From: Scytonematopsis contorta HA4267-MV1 | Lineage (GTDB): Bacteria; Cyanobacteriota; Cyanobacteriia; Cyanobacteriales; Nostocaceae | Reading direction: 5' to 3' | NCBI GenBank assembly: GCA_019359035.1 | Contig: JAHHIC010000036.1 | Coordinates: 141,294 to 205,293, forward strand | Length of the DNA stretch: 64,000 nucleotides | In this document: piece by piece, positions 56,098 to 63,710 of the stretch | How the letters are laid out: every line of letters begins with the position of its first letter | Numbering within the stretch: the stretch's first letter is position 1 | Notes under the pieces: model-generated | What the model saw: only the letters and a program-made list of their open reading frames with translations | The model's database searches: none | Told to the model about the DNA's origin: nothing | Program-made: the position numbers and the translations under genes

Positions 56098-57129
56098 ATG
56101 TCGCAAAATTCTCAAAAAAAAGAAACTACTATTTTAGCTTTAACTCTCTTGATTACAGTCGCATTAGGGGGAGCTTTATGGTGGTTAGTCAACAATGGTA
56201 CTATAGACGTTTTTAATAAGAATCCAAGAAATGCAATTGGCAAGTCATCTGGTGACAGTTTTCAATCTGTACCAAATGTCCCCTCTGGTTTATTTAGTTA
56301 TGGTGGTAGCACGACTTGGGCACCTATTCGAGGTACGGTGGATTCAGAAATTCAAAAAGTTTTGCCCCAATTTAAGCTGCGATACACTGACCCTACCACA
56401 GGCGCTCCGGGTACTGCTACCGGAATCAAGATGCTGTTAAATAACCAACTAATGTTTTCTCAGTCTTCTCGACCGATTAAAAATGAAGAATATACTCTTG
56501 CTCAACAGCGAGGTTTCACATTGAGGGAAATTCCGGTTGCTATTGACGGAATTGCCGTAGCTGTTAATCCAAAGTTGAATATCCCGTCTTTAAGTGTTGC
56601 TCAGCTTAAAGATATTTATACGGGGAAAATAACCAATTGGAGTCAGGTCGGTGGTACTGATTTACCTATTGTTGCCTACTCTCGACGTTTGTCTGATGGG
56701 GGGACTGTAGAATTTTTTGGCGAAAATGTCTTGGAGGGTGAAAAGTTTGGTAACAATGTACAGTACATACCAACTACAACCCAAGCCTTGCAGGAAGTAG
56801 CAAAAAACATTGGTGGTATTTACTACGCTTCTGCACCAGAAATTGTTGGGCAATGTCGTGTTAAACCTTTACCACTAAAAGCTAAATCTGGTGAATCAGT
56901 TCCACCATATAAAGAACCTTTTATTCCCTTGAGCGAGTGTCCTCAGAAACGTAATACTCTGAATTCACAAGACTTCCAGACAGGAGCTTATCCTATTACC
57001 AGACGTTTATTTGTGGTCGTCAAGCAAAATACTACCGACCAGCAAGCAGGTGAAGCATATGCTAATTTGCTGCTTACTAATCATGGACAAGAATTAATCG
57101 AAAAAGCTGGTTACGTAAGACTAAAGTAA
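56098..57129 (+). CDS. Membrane-anchored PstS-like solute-binding protein 2
   Basis: A 343-residue paralogue of the protein at 53470. N-terminal anchor SQKKETTILALTLLITVALG with no lipobox, then LFSYGGSTTWAPIRGTVDSE, MFSQSSRPIKNEEYTLA, EIPVAIDGIAVAVNPKLNIP, LKDIYTGKITNWSQVGG and the C-terminal RRLFVVVKQNTTDQQAGEAY. The two PstS-like proteins align along their whole length and probably arose by duplication around the LivJ-type gene. A 12-bp hairpin (57143-57178) follows the stop. The ligand is unknown; phosphate is only suggested by the family. Confidence 0.86.
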   Translation: MSQNSQKKETTILALTLLITVALGGALWWLVNNGTIDVFNKNPRNAIGKSSGDSFQSVPNVPSGLFSYGGSTTWAPIRGTVDSEIQKVLPQFKLRYTDPTTGAPGTATGIKMLLNNQLMFSQSSRPIKNEEYTLAQQRGFTLREIPVAIDGIAVAVNPKLNIPSLSVAQLKDIYTGKITNWSQVGGTDLPIVAYSRRLSDGGTVEFFGENVLEGEKFGNNVQYIPTTTQALQEVAKNIGGIYYASAPEIVGQCRVKPLPLKAKSGESVPPYKEPFIPLSECPQKRNTLNSQDFQTGAYPITRRLFVVVKQNTTDQQAGEAYANLLLTNHGQELIEKAGYVRLK

Positions 57130-57142
57130 AAATCTATAGTAG

Positions 57143-57178
57143 TACTGGGGAGCATTTATTTCACATTGCTCCCCAGTA
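57143..57178 (+). terminator. Strong hairpin after the binding-protein cluster
   Basis: TACTGGGGAGCA (57143-57154) and TGCTCCCCAGTA (57167-57178) form a perfect 12-bp stem with a 12-base loop. There is no T-run, so it may be an mRNA 3' stabiliser or a Rho-type end rather than a classical terminator. Confidence 0.55.
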
Positions 57179-57235
57179 GTAATTGCTCAATGTTCAATCA
57201 AACCTTTGTTATTAAGGCATGACAATTTAATGCGT

Positions 57236-57482
57236 TGTACCAAGAGGCTCTTATCCTCCCATCCGAGTCCTCAGAAACGCAACAAATCGAACATTGAGTA
57301 TTCCAATCTAAAAATTACCCGATAACCCAAAATCTCAAAATTTATTTGTTTAGAATCTGTTTGTGGTGGTCAAACAGAGCATTGGCACTCAACAACTAGC
57401 CATAGTTACTTGTGCCAACTTTTGTAATCTACAACAGGGACAACAACTAATTATTGAGGCAGGATTCGTCAGAATTGGCTGA
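57236..57482 (+). pseudogene. Decayed C-terminus of a further PstS-like binding protein
   Basis: Bases 57265-57283 (CCTCAGAAACGCAAC) match the CPQKRN codons of the gene just upstream, ATTACCCGA matches ITR, and 57357-57482 reads LFVVVKQSIGTQQLAIVTCA then NFCNLQQGQQLIIEAGFVRI and stop, mirroring LFVVVKQNTTDQQAGEAYAN and GQELIEKAGYVRLK. Between them lie stops, frameshifts and an AT-rich insertion (57318-57356). So a third tandem PstS-like copy existed here and has decayed. Confidence 0.75.
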
Positions 57483-57502
57483 CCCCTGCCTTGTGAAGTG
57501 CT

Positions 57503-58264
57503 TTAGCTAGCTACCCTGTTTATCGACTCAGCGGGTAAGCAGATAAGGTTATCCCCTTGAGTCAAAATCAAGCCACGTTGACGCAGTTTACCCATTAGTC
57601 GAGTGACGGTGACACGGGTCGAACCAATCGCACTACCAATTTGAGCGTGAGTAAGAGGGAATGGTAAACAATAACCGCGAATCACATCTGGGTCTGTGTC
57701 ACTCATTGCTGGCTCTCCATATTCCTCAATCAGTAATGTTAGGAATCCTAAGAGACGGTCAATCGTGCGGCGTTGTCCTAAGGCACTCAGCCATAACAGC
57801 TTACGCTGGTGCTGATATCTAAAAGCGTCCATCACTTCCCGACGGAAGTGAGGCCAATTGTCTAGGTCGTGCCAGTACATCCACAAGACAGCTGTTTGGT
57901 CAACGTGGGCGTAAGCCTGGAGTGTAAATGGCGACTGAGCAACAATTTCAAAAGGTTGTCCCGCTCCAACAAAACCTAAGAACGCTTCTTCAGGAGTTCT
58001 GTTAATTCTACGAGACGTTAATTGGCTTGCGGTCGCACTTACTTGGGCGGTTCCCACCATGCGAATCGCACCTCTTTGCACTAAATACAGCAAACCAGGA
58101 CGTGCTGGAATTCGCTCATCTTTGCTAAAGGTACGGCAGCGATAGTGTTCTTGGGCCCAGTCAAGAATACGTTGCCAAGTTAGAAATGGGCGCGAAGCCT
58201 CAGAAAAGGAGGATGGAGATTGCATAGGTAACAAAGAGCGTTCGGCTGAAGACAAAGACGACAT
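57503..58264 (-). CDS. Crp/Fnr-superfamily transcriptional regulator
   Basis: A 253-residue regulator. The effector domain is cNMP-binding-like but diverged (RARPGLLYLVQRGAIRMVGT; the canonical phosphate-binding block is not seen). The C-terminal winged helix, LTHAQIGSAIGSTRVTVTRL, resembles the NtcA recognition helix, but the protein is longer than NtcA and its N-terminal half differs, so it is not NtcA. It is close to cyanobacterial Crp-like proteins of unknown effector. It is divergent from the DALR gene; 268 bases separate them. Confidence 0.85.
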   Translation of the reverse strand: MSSLSSAERSLLPMQSPSSFSEASRPFLTWQRILDWAQEHYRCRTFSKDERIPARPGLLYLVQRGAIRMVGTAQVSATASQLTSRRINRTPEEAFLGFVGAGQPFEIVAQSPFTLQAYAHVDQTAVLWMYWHDLDNWPHFRREVMDAFRYQHQRKLLWLSALGQRRTIDRLLGFLTLLIEEYGEPAMSDTDPDVIRGYCLPFPLTHAQIGSAIGSTRVTVTRLMGKLRQRGLILTQGDNLICLPAESINRVAS

Positions 58265-58531
58265 AAAAAGGGTGCAAGGAGTGTCTTTGTAAGGGTGAGC
58301 TATAGGCTTAACGCCTAAGAGCGCCAGCCAGTTATAACATCAAATAGAAAGCATTTGGCTATCTACTCCTTTGTTATACTCTTACTGTACTATCTTAGGT
58401 AACCGTTTTTACATTTTAGTAATCAAAATTTATCGATTTCTAATATTCTCCCCTTAAATATAAAGTATATCCTAAGATAGATGCTAGAAAATCAATGTTT
58501 CCAAACAATCTCGTTTTCATCCGAGGCTTGA
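58265..58531. other. Divergent region, Crp-like gene / DALR gene
   Basis: 267 bases, AT-rich; ATCTTAGGTAACCG (58392) and ATCCTAAGATAG (58467) are facing TATCCTAAGAT/ATCTTAGG half sites about 75 bases apart and could be operator halves. Not proven. Confidence 0.4.
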
Positions 58532-59479
58532 GTGCATCATAAATCACAAGTCATTAAGTATACAGCTATCAAGCAGCTAATATACAGCAATCTGCTAACT
58601 GCCATGAGTATTTATGCTGCTCAACAAGATAATATATGCATAGACCCTGAGAGAATACATCTACACAAAGGTAGAGAAAAGTTTTTTTTGCAATATATCT
58701 CAGGAGTGGCATTAGGTTTAAACAATTCTCATAATTGTGCAATGTATCAGGCAGGAGAGATAGTTAATATTCTGTCTGAAGTATGTGGCGAAAACGTGAA
58801 AATTATGATAAGAGAGCCAGGATTGATTTATTTAGAAGTAACTGAACCTATCATATCTATTTGGCTACAAAATCGAATAGAGAGTGGGGAGTGGGGAGAG
58901 ATGGGGGAGATTACAGATAAAGAACAAATTCAAGCTTCATCCCCCTCATCCCCCTCATCCCCCTCATCCCCCTCATCCTCCTACTCCCCACTCCCCACTC
59001 CCCAATCCCCCCTCTTTAGCGCTCAATATGCTCATGCGCGTTGTTGTTCGCTTATACGCTTGTGCTTGCGTGAGGGTCTTATTAAATTAAACAAGGTAAA
59101 TTTAAGTGTTAACTCAGAATACCAGGAAGGCATGAGAATAATTCCATCGGGAAATGAAATTTTACCATCGCCTTTACCTTGGTTGGGTTCAGACAATAAA
59201 TTACGCTTTCACAAAAAGGCTGAGCGTGTTCTTTTGAGCGAGTTAATACAAGTAGTGGACGATATTGTTTGTCCTTTTACGAATAGCTCGGTTAATTGGG
59301 AAAAAGTAACCCTTAACCTTAGTCAAGCATTTGATAATTTTTGGTGTAACTGTCGAATTGTAAGAAATAGTGATACTGAGCTTGCTAGGGCTAGATTTGG
59401 GTTAGTTTTGGCTGTGCGCTCGGCGTTACAGTTCCTTTTAGAAAAAAAACTAGGTGTTTTTGCTCCCTTTGAGCTATAA
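58532..59479 (+). CDS. DALR anticodon-binding-domain protein with repeat insertion
   Basis: A 315-residue protein resembling parts of arginyl-tRNA synthetase without the catalytic core: an Add/N-terminal-like start (KQLIYSNLLTAMSIYAAQQD) and a C-terminal DALR helical domain (ARARFGLVLAVRSALQFLLE). Such proteins are common in Nostocales and their role is unknown. Residues about 117-161 are an insertion of SPSSPSSPSSPSS and YSPLPTPQSPLF encoded by intergenic-type repeats (CATCCCC and CCCCACT units). The GTG at 58532 directly follows an in-frame TGA, so it is the longest possible start; Met25 (58604) is another. Confidence 0.75.
   Translation: MHHKSQVIKYTAIKQLIYSNLLTAMSIYAAQQDNICIDPERIHLHKGREKFFLQYISGVALGLNNSHNCAMYQAGEIVNILSEVCGENVKIMIREPGLIYLEVTEPIISIWLQNRIESGEWGEMGEITDKEQIQASSPSSPSSPSSPSSSYSPLPTPQSPLFSAQYAHARCCSLIRLCLREGLIKLNKVNLSVNSEYQEGMRIIPSGNEILPSPLPWLGSDNKLRFHKKAERVLLSELIQVVDDIVCPFTNSSVNWEKVTLNLSQAFDNFWCNCRIVRNSDTELARARFGLVLAVRSALQFLLEKKLGVFAPFEL
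58880..59012. repeat. GGGGAGT, CATCCCC and CCCCACT repeats inside the DALR gene
   Basis: GAGTGGGGAGTGGGGAG on the left, five CATCCCC-type nine-base units in the middle (58939-58980) and ACTCCCCACTCCCC on the right, so the insert is itself an inverted repeat of the GGGGAGT class. Confidence 0.85.
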
Positions 59480-59547
59480 ATTTCTAAATGATATTATTTT
59501 TTCATTAAAAGAAAATAAAATTTATAGAAAAAGTATAGAAAAAGCTA

Positions 59548-59576
59548 TTGACTTGTGGAAGAGCTTGGGATAAATT
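59548..59576 (+). promoter_or_regulatory. Promoter of the candidate sRNA
   Basis: TTGACT (59548-59553), 17-base spacer, TAAATT (59571-59576). Predicted start near 59583. Confidence 0.6.
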
Positions 59577-59582
59577 AACAAG

Positions 59583-59659
59583 TGTGTGAGGAGCGAACCA
59601 GCAAGGACACCGAGACGAAACACGGCCAGTCGTCGGTGTCCTTTCTGATTTTTCTTTTT
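59583..59659 (+). ncRNA. Candidate small RNA of about 75 bases, plus strand
   Basis: Between convergent genes. Promoter at 59548-59576; the 5' part has GTGTGTGAGGAGCGAACC; the 3' part is a perfect 11-bp stem, AAGGACACCGA with TCGGTGTCCTT (59603-59643), containing GAC/GTC pairs and a GAAACACGG loop, followed by TCTGATTTTTCTTTTT. No ORF fits inside. The family was not recognised. The GTGTGTGAGGAG stretch is the complement of the Yfr1 core, but Yfr1 would have to be on the other strand, where no terminator exists. Confidence 0.6.
59603..59659 (+). terminator. Intrinsic terminator of the candidate sRNA
   Basis: Perfect 11-bp stem and T-rich tail, as described for the RNA. It could also end read-through from the DALR gene. 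Confidence 0.8.
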
Positions 59660-59775
59660 GATTGGTTGACCGTTGACTACTGACCGTTGATTGTTGACCC
59701 CTTAGAAAGTTTTAAACTAGGAAGTGATAGTAACCTATAGTAAAAAATCTATGGTTTATCACTTATTAATAAATA

Positions 59776-60645
59776 CTAGGAAAGTAAGAATTTTTCGATT
59801 GCAATTGCTACTCCGTCTTTTTCGACGCTTGATGTTACCCAATTAGCAACTTCTTTTACTTCTGTCGGTGCATCATCCATTGCTACGCCGATGCCCGCAT
59901 ATTCAAGCATTTCAACATCGTTAAAGTTGTCACCAATGGTCATTACGTTGGTGTTTTTTATTGCTAATAATTCTTCAGCAATATAACGTACTCCAGTGCC
60001 TTTATTTACTAAGGGATTTGTGGCTTCAAAAAAGGTAGCCACTGATTTTGTCAAATATAGTTCTGCTGGAGTGTATAAGCCGCGTAAGTTTCCCAGTAGT
60101 TTATCTATAATTTCTGTATCGTCACACAAAGCCAAAATTTTTGTTGGTTCATTACTCAATGTTTTCCTGAGGTCTCCGACAGCTATAGCGTTAATACCAG
60201 AGCGTTTTGCGTAAAGTTTTGTATCTCTTGTTAATTCTCTGACATAGAGTTCATCATTTATATAGAAGTGTACAGATAAAAGATTTTTTAGCTCTGGTTG
60301 TTCAAAATAGTCCAAAAGTTGCTCACAAAAATCTTTAGGAACAGATAAATGTCGATGGACTTTTTCGTCTGCTGGGTCTTGTATCCATGCTCCTTGGTAA
60401 GCTATCAAAGGTAAAGTCGAACCGATTTCTTGGTGAAACCGCAAAGCTGAACGATACATTCTGCCTGTAGCTATAGCAACCTGAACACCTTTAGCTTGTG
60501 CTTGCTTAATAGCATCTTTGACACGAGGACTCACAGAATTTGATTTTCCGGCAATAGTGCCATCGATATCCACAACAAGCAGTTTAATTTCGTCTGCTGG
60601 TTGACTGAAAGAATTTTGGGATTGAAAGGTAGATGATTTTGCCAT
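59776..60645 (-). CDS. Cof-type HAD-IIB phosphatase
   Basis: Cytoplasmic phosphatase of the haloacid dehalogenase superfamily, probably acting on sugar phosphates or similar small molecules. In 289 residues: motif I VVDIDGTIAGKS near 25, motif II Thr in VAIATGRMY near 58, the IIB cap domain (100-200), motif III Lys in NPLVNKGTGVRYIAEELL near 213, and motif IV GDNFNDVEMLEYAGIGVAM near 238. The substrate cannot be read from sequence. It is divergent from polA, 71 bases apart, so their promoters overlap. Confidence 0.92.
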   Translation of the reverse strand: MAKSSTFQSQNSFSQPADEIKLLVVDIDGTIAGKSNSVSPRVKDAIKQAQAKGVQVAIATGRMYRSALRFHQEIGSTLPLIAYQGAWIQDPADEKVHRHLSVPKDFCEQLLDYFEQPELKNLLSVHFYINDELYVRELTRDTKLYAKRSGINAIAVGDLRKTLSNEPTKILALCDDTEIIDKLLGNLRGLYTPAELYLTKSVATFFEATNPLVNKGTGVRYIAEELLAIKNTNVMTIGDNFNDVEMLEYAGIGVAMDDAPTEVKEVANWVTSSVEKDGVAIAIEKFLLS

Positions 60646-60716
60646 AGTATTTACGTATTATTTGTAGAAACCGAATGAATTCGGTCTTTATGAGGTAAGC
60701 TGGTTAAAATAAATTT

Positions 60717-63710
60717 ATGTCAGAAAAGATATTAAACCAATTGATTTCCAATTCTTCAGCCACAGCTTCAACCACAAATCGTCCCACGTTAATCTTAGTC
60801 GATGGACACTCTCTAGCTTTTCGTTCTTACCACGCTTTCGATAAAAGTAAAACTGGGGGACTACGCACTAAAACAGGGATTCCGACAAGCGTATGTTTTG
60901 GCTTCCTTAAGTGCTTGCTAGATATAATGTCTAGTCAAAAACCGCAGGCTATGGCTGTAGCATTTGATTTAGGTTTACCAACTTTCCGTCACGAAGCTGA
61001 TGATACCTATAAAGCTGGACGGGAAGAAACTCCTGAGGACTTTATTCCCGACCTGAAAAATCTCCACGAATTACTGGTGGGGTTTAATTTACCAATCTTA
61101 ACTGCTCCCGGTTTTGAAGCAGACGATGTTTTAGGGACTTTATCACAAAGAGCTAGTGCTGCTGGATATCAAGTTAAAATCCTGACGGGAGATAGAGATT
61201 TATTTCAACTTGTTGACCCAGAAAAAGAAATTACGGTTTTGTATTTTAGTCGTGATGCGTTTAAACGCTCTACATCGGGTATTAGCGAGTTTTTTTCGGA
61301 GCAAGTTCAAGAAAAATTAGGAGTTCTTCCATCCCAGGTAGTAGATTTTAAAGCGCTTTGTGGGGATACGTCGGATAATATTCCTGGTGTTAAGGGAATT
61401 GGGGAGAAAACAGCGATACAGTTATTGAGTACCTATGGTTCTCTGGAGAAAATTTATGAGTCTTTAGATGAAATTAAAGGTGCTACTCAGAAAAAACTGG
61501 AAGTAGGAAAAGAAAACGCTGAAAAATCTCGATATTTAGCGAGTATTGTTTTAGATGTTCCATTGGAAATTGATTTAGATAATTGTGTACTTAAGGGGTT
61601 TGACACCGAGTACCTGACACCAATTTTAGAAAAATTAGAATTTAAATCTTTTTTAGGTAAAATTAACGAACTTCAACAGCGCTTTGGTGGTCAAGTTGCA
61701 GAAAATCAGGATTCACCAATCACTGCTAATGAAAATGGTGAAAATTATAATCCTGTAAGTAGTAATAGTGATTATGATAGCGGTGATTGGTTTTGGAGTG
61801 CTGAAGAAACAGATGTAGCAATTGCTGAAAGTAATTTGGTCAAGGAATCTTTGGTTCAACCACAGATTATTGACAGCGAAGAAAAATTAACGAAATTAAT
61901 CGCGCTATTAAAAGAATTTACTGATAAAAATAAACCAGTTGCATGGGACACGGAAACAAGCGATTTAGACCCAAGAAAAGCAGATTTAGTGGGAATTGGT
62001 TGCTGTTGGGGTACAGAAAATGATGAAGTTGCTTATGTTCCTGTCGGTCATGTCACAGGCAATAATTTAGATAAAAATACTGCACTAGAAGCACTGCGTC
62101 CAATTTTAGAAGATGCTAATTATCCGAAAAGTTTTCAGAATGCGAAATTTGACCGTTTAATTTTTAGATGTCATGGTGTAAACCTAGAAGGTGTTGTATT
62201 TGACCCGATGATAGCGAGTTATACTTTGAATCCTGATAATAGTCATGGTTTAAATGAGTTAACTTTGCGTCATTTGGGTTTAACAATTCAAGCTTATGAG
62301 CAGTTAGTTCCTAAGGGTAAAAATATTGGTGATGTCAGCATCGAAGCTGTTGCAAATTACTGCTGCTTACAAGTTCATGCAACATATCAGTTAGTACAAA
62401 TCCTCAGTGCTGAATTAGATAAACTTCCTAGTTTACACAAGTTATTCCTGGAAATAGAACAGCCATTAGAGCCAGTTTTGGCAGAAATTGAATTCACCGG
62501 AATACGAATAAATTCGGAATATTTGAAAGAACTTTCTCAACATTTAGAAACAGAATTAGCCAAATTAGAAGAGCAAGCACATGAGATTGCGGGCAAAAAA
62601 TTTAATTTAGGTTCTCCTAAGCAATTAAGTCAAATATTTTTTGATGATTTGAAATTACCAACAAAGCTTTCCCGTAAAATCCAATCAGGTTATTCTACTG
62701 ATGCTGCAACATTAGAAAGACTGCAAGAAGTAGATGAAAGTGGTCTGATTGATGTGATTATTGAGAACAGAACTCTCTCTAAATTAAAGTCTACTTATGT
62801 GGATGCACTTCCAACATTGGTGAGTCCAAAAACTCAGCGTTTGCATACAAGTTTCAATCAAACAGTAACTTCTACTGGTCGATTGTCTTCTTCTAATCCT
62901 AATTTGCAAAATATTCCTATTCGTACGGCTTTTAGTCGGCAAATTCGTAAGGCTTTTTTACCGGAACCGGGATGGTTAATAGTTGCTGCGGATTATTCGC
63001 AAATTGAATTAAGAATTTTAGCGCATTTAAGTCAGGAACCTGTGCTGGTAGAAGCGTATCAAAATAATGAAGATATTCATACTGTAACAGCACGACTAGT
63101 GTTTGAAAAAGATGAAGTAACATCAGATGAACGACGCTTAGCGAAGACTATCAATTTTGGTGTGATTTATGGGATGGGTTCTTTGAGATTTGCTCGCTCT
63201 ACTGGTGTAGATAAGGACAATGCGGATAAATTTATTAAAAAGTTTAATAGCCGTTATCCTAATGTATTTGAATATTTGGAGCGAGTGAAAAAAGAGGCTG
63301 TTGCTAACGGTTTTGTGGAGACAATTTTGGGACGTAGGCGTTATTTTGATTTCACTGTTGATAGTTTGAAGAGATTAAAAGGCAAAGACCCTGATGAAAT
63401 TGATTTGAAGAAATTAAAGAATTTGGGTGCTTTTGATGCTGGTTTGTTACGTTCGGCTGCGAATGCTCCGATTCAAGGTTCTAGCGCTGATATTATCAAA
63501 GTTGCTATGAAGCGAATGCACGAAATTTTGCGGAATTATCAAGCAAGGTTGTTGCTGCAGGTGCATGATGAATTGGTGTTTGAGGTTCCCCCTGGTGAAT
63601 GGGAGGAGTTGCAGGTACATATTAAGTCAACTATGGAAAATGCTGTGGAACTTAGTGTTCCTTTGATGGTTGACGTGCGTGCTGGTGATAATTGGATGGA
63701 GACGAAGTGA
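60717..63710 (+). CDS. polA: DNA polymerase I
   Basis: Repair and Okazaki-fragment polymerase, 997 residues. 5' nuclease domain (20-310): VDGHSLAFRSYHAF, ADDVLGTLSQRA, GDRDLFQLV. A linker (325-385) follows. 3'-5' exonuclease domain (390-600): motif I WDTETSDLDP and motif II NAKFDRLIF are intact, but motif III reads NYCCLQV, with Gln552 where the family has Asp (Tyr-x3-Asp). Polymerase: RLSSSNPNLQNIPIRT, motif A VAADYSQIELRILAHL, motif B RRLAKTINFGVIYG, motif C QVHDELVFE, all intact. Polymerase and 5' nuclease should be active; proofreading is doubtful. Confidence 0.97.
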   Translation: MSEKILNQLISNSSATASTTNRPTLILVDGHSLAFRSYHAFDKSKTGGLRTKTGIPTSVCFGFLKCLLDIMSSQKPQAMAVAFDLGLPTFRHEADDTYKAGREETPEDFIPDLKNLHELLVGFNLPILTAPGFEADDVLGTLSQRASAAGYQVKILTGDRDLFQLVDPEKEITVLYFSRDAFKRSTSGISEFFSEQVQEKLGVLPSQVVDFKALCGDTSDNIPGVKGIGEKTAIQLLSTYGSLEKIYESLDEIKGATQKKLEVGKENAEKSRYLASIVLDVPLEIDLDNCVLKGFDTEYLTPILEKLEFKSFLGKINELQQRFGGQVAENQDSPITANENGENYNPVSSNSDYDSGDWFWSAEETDVAIAESNLVKESLVQPQIIDSEEKLTKLIALLKEFTDKNKPVAWDTETSDLDPRKADLVGIGCCWGTENDEVAYVPVGHVTGNNLDKNTALEALRPILEDANYPKSFQNAKFDRLIFRCHGVNLEGVVFDPMIASYTLNPDNSHGLNELTLRHLGLTIQAYEQLVPKGKNIGDVSIEAVANYCCLQVHATYQLVQILSAELDKLPSLHKLFLEIEQPLEPVLAEIEFTGIRINSEYLKELSQHLETELAKLEEQAHEIAGKKFNLGSPKQLSQIFFDDLKLPTKLSRKIQSGYSTDAATLERLQEVDESGLIDVIIENRTLSKLKSTYVDALPTLVSPKTQRLHTSFNQTVTSTGRLSSSNPNLQNIPIRTAFSRQIRKAFLPEPGWLIVAADYSQIELRILAHLSQEPVLVEAYQNNEDIHTVTARLVFEKDEVTSDERRLAKTINFGVIYGMGSLRFARSTGVDKDNADKFIKKFNSRYPNVFEYLERVKKEAVANGFVETILGRRRYFDFTVDSLKRLKGKDPDEIDLKKLKNLGAFDAGLLRSAANAPIQGSSADIIKVAMKRMHEILRNYQARLLLQVHDELVFEVPPGEWEELQVHIKSTMENAVELSVPLMVDVRAGDNWMETK

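Noticed and set aside
57503..58264. NtcA
   Set aside because: The recognition helix is similar, but the protein is 30 residues longer and its effector half does not match NtcA.
59570..59612. Yfr1 RNA on the minus strand (CTCCTCACAC core match)
   Set aside because: The core is almost complete, but the minus strand has no terminator after it and no promoter before it; the plus strand has both.
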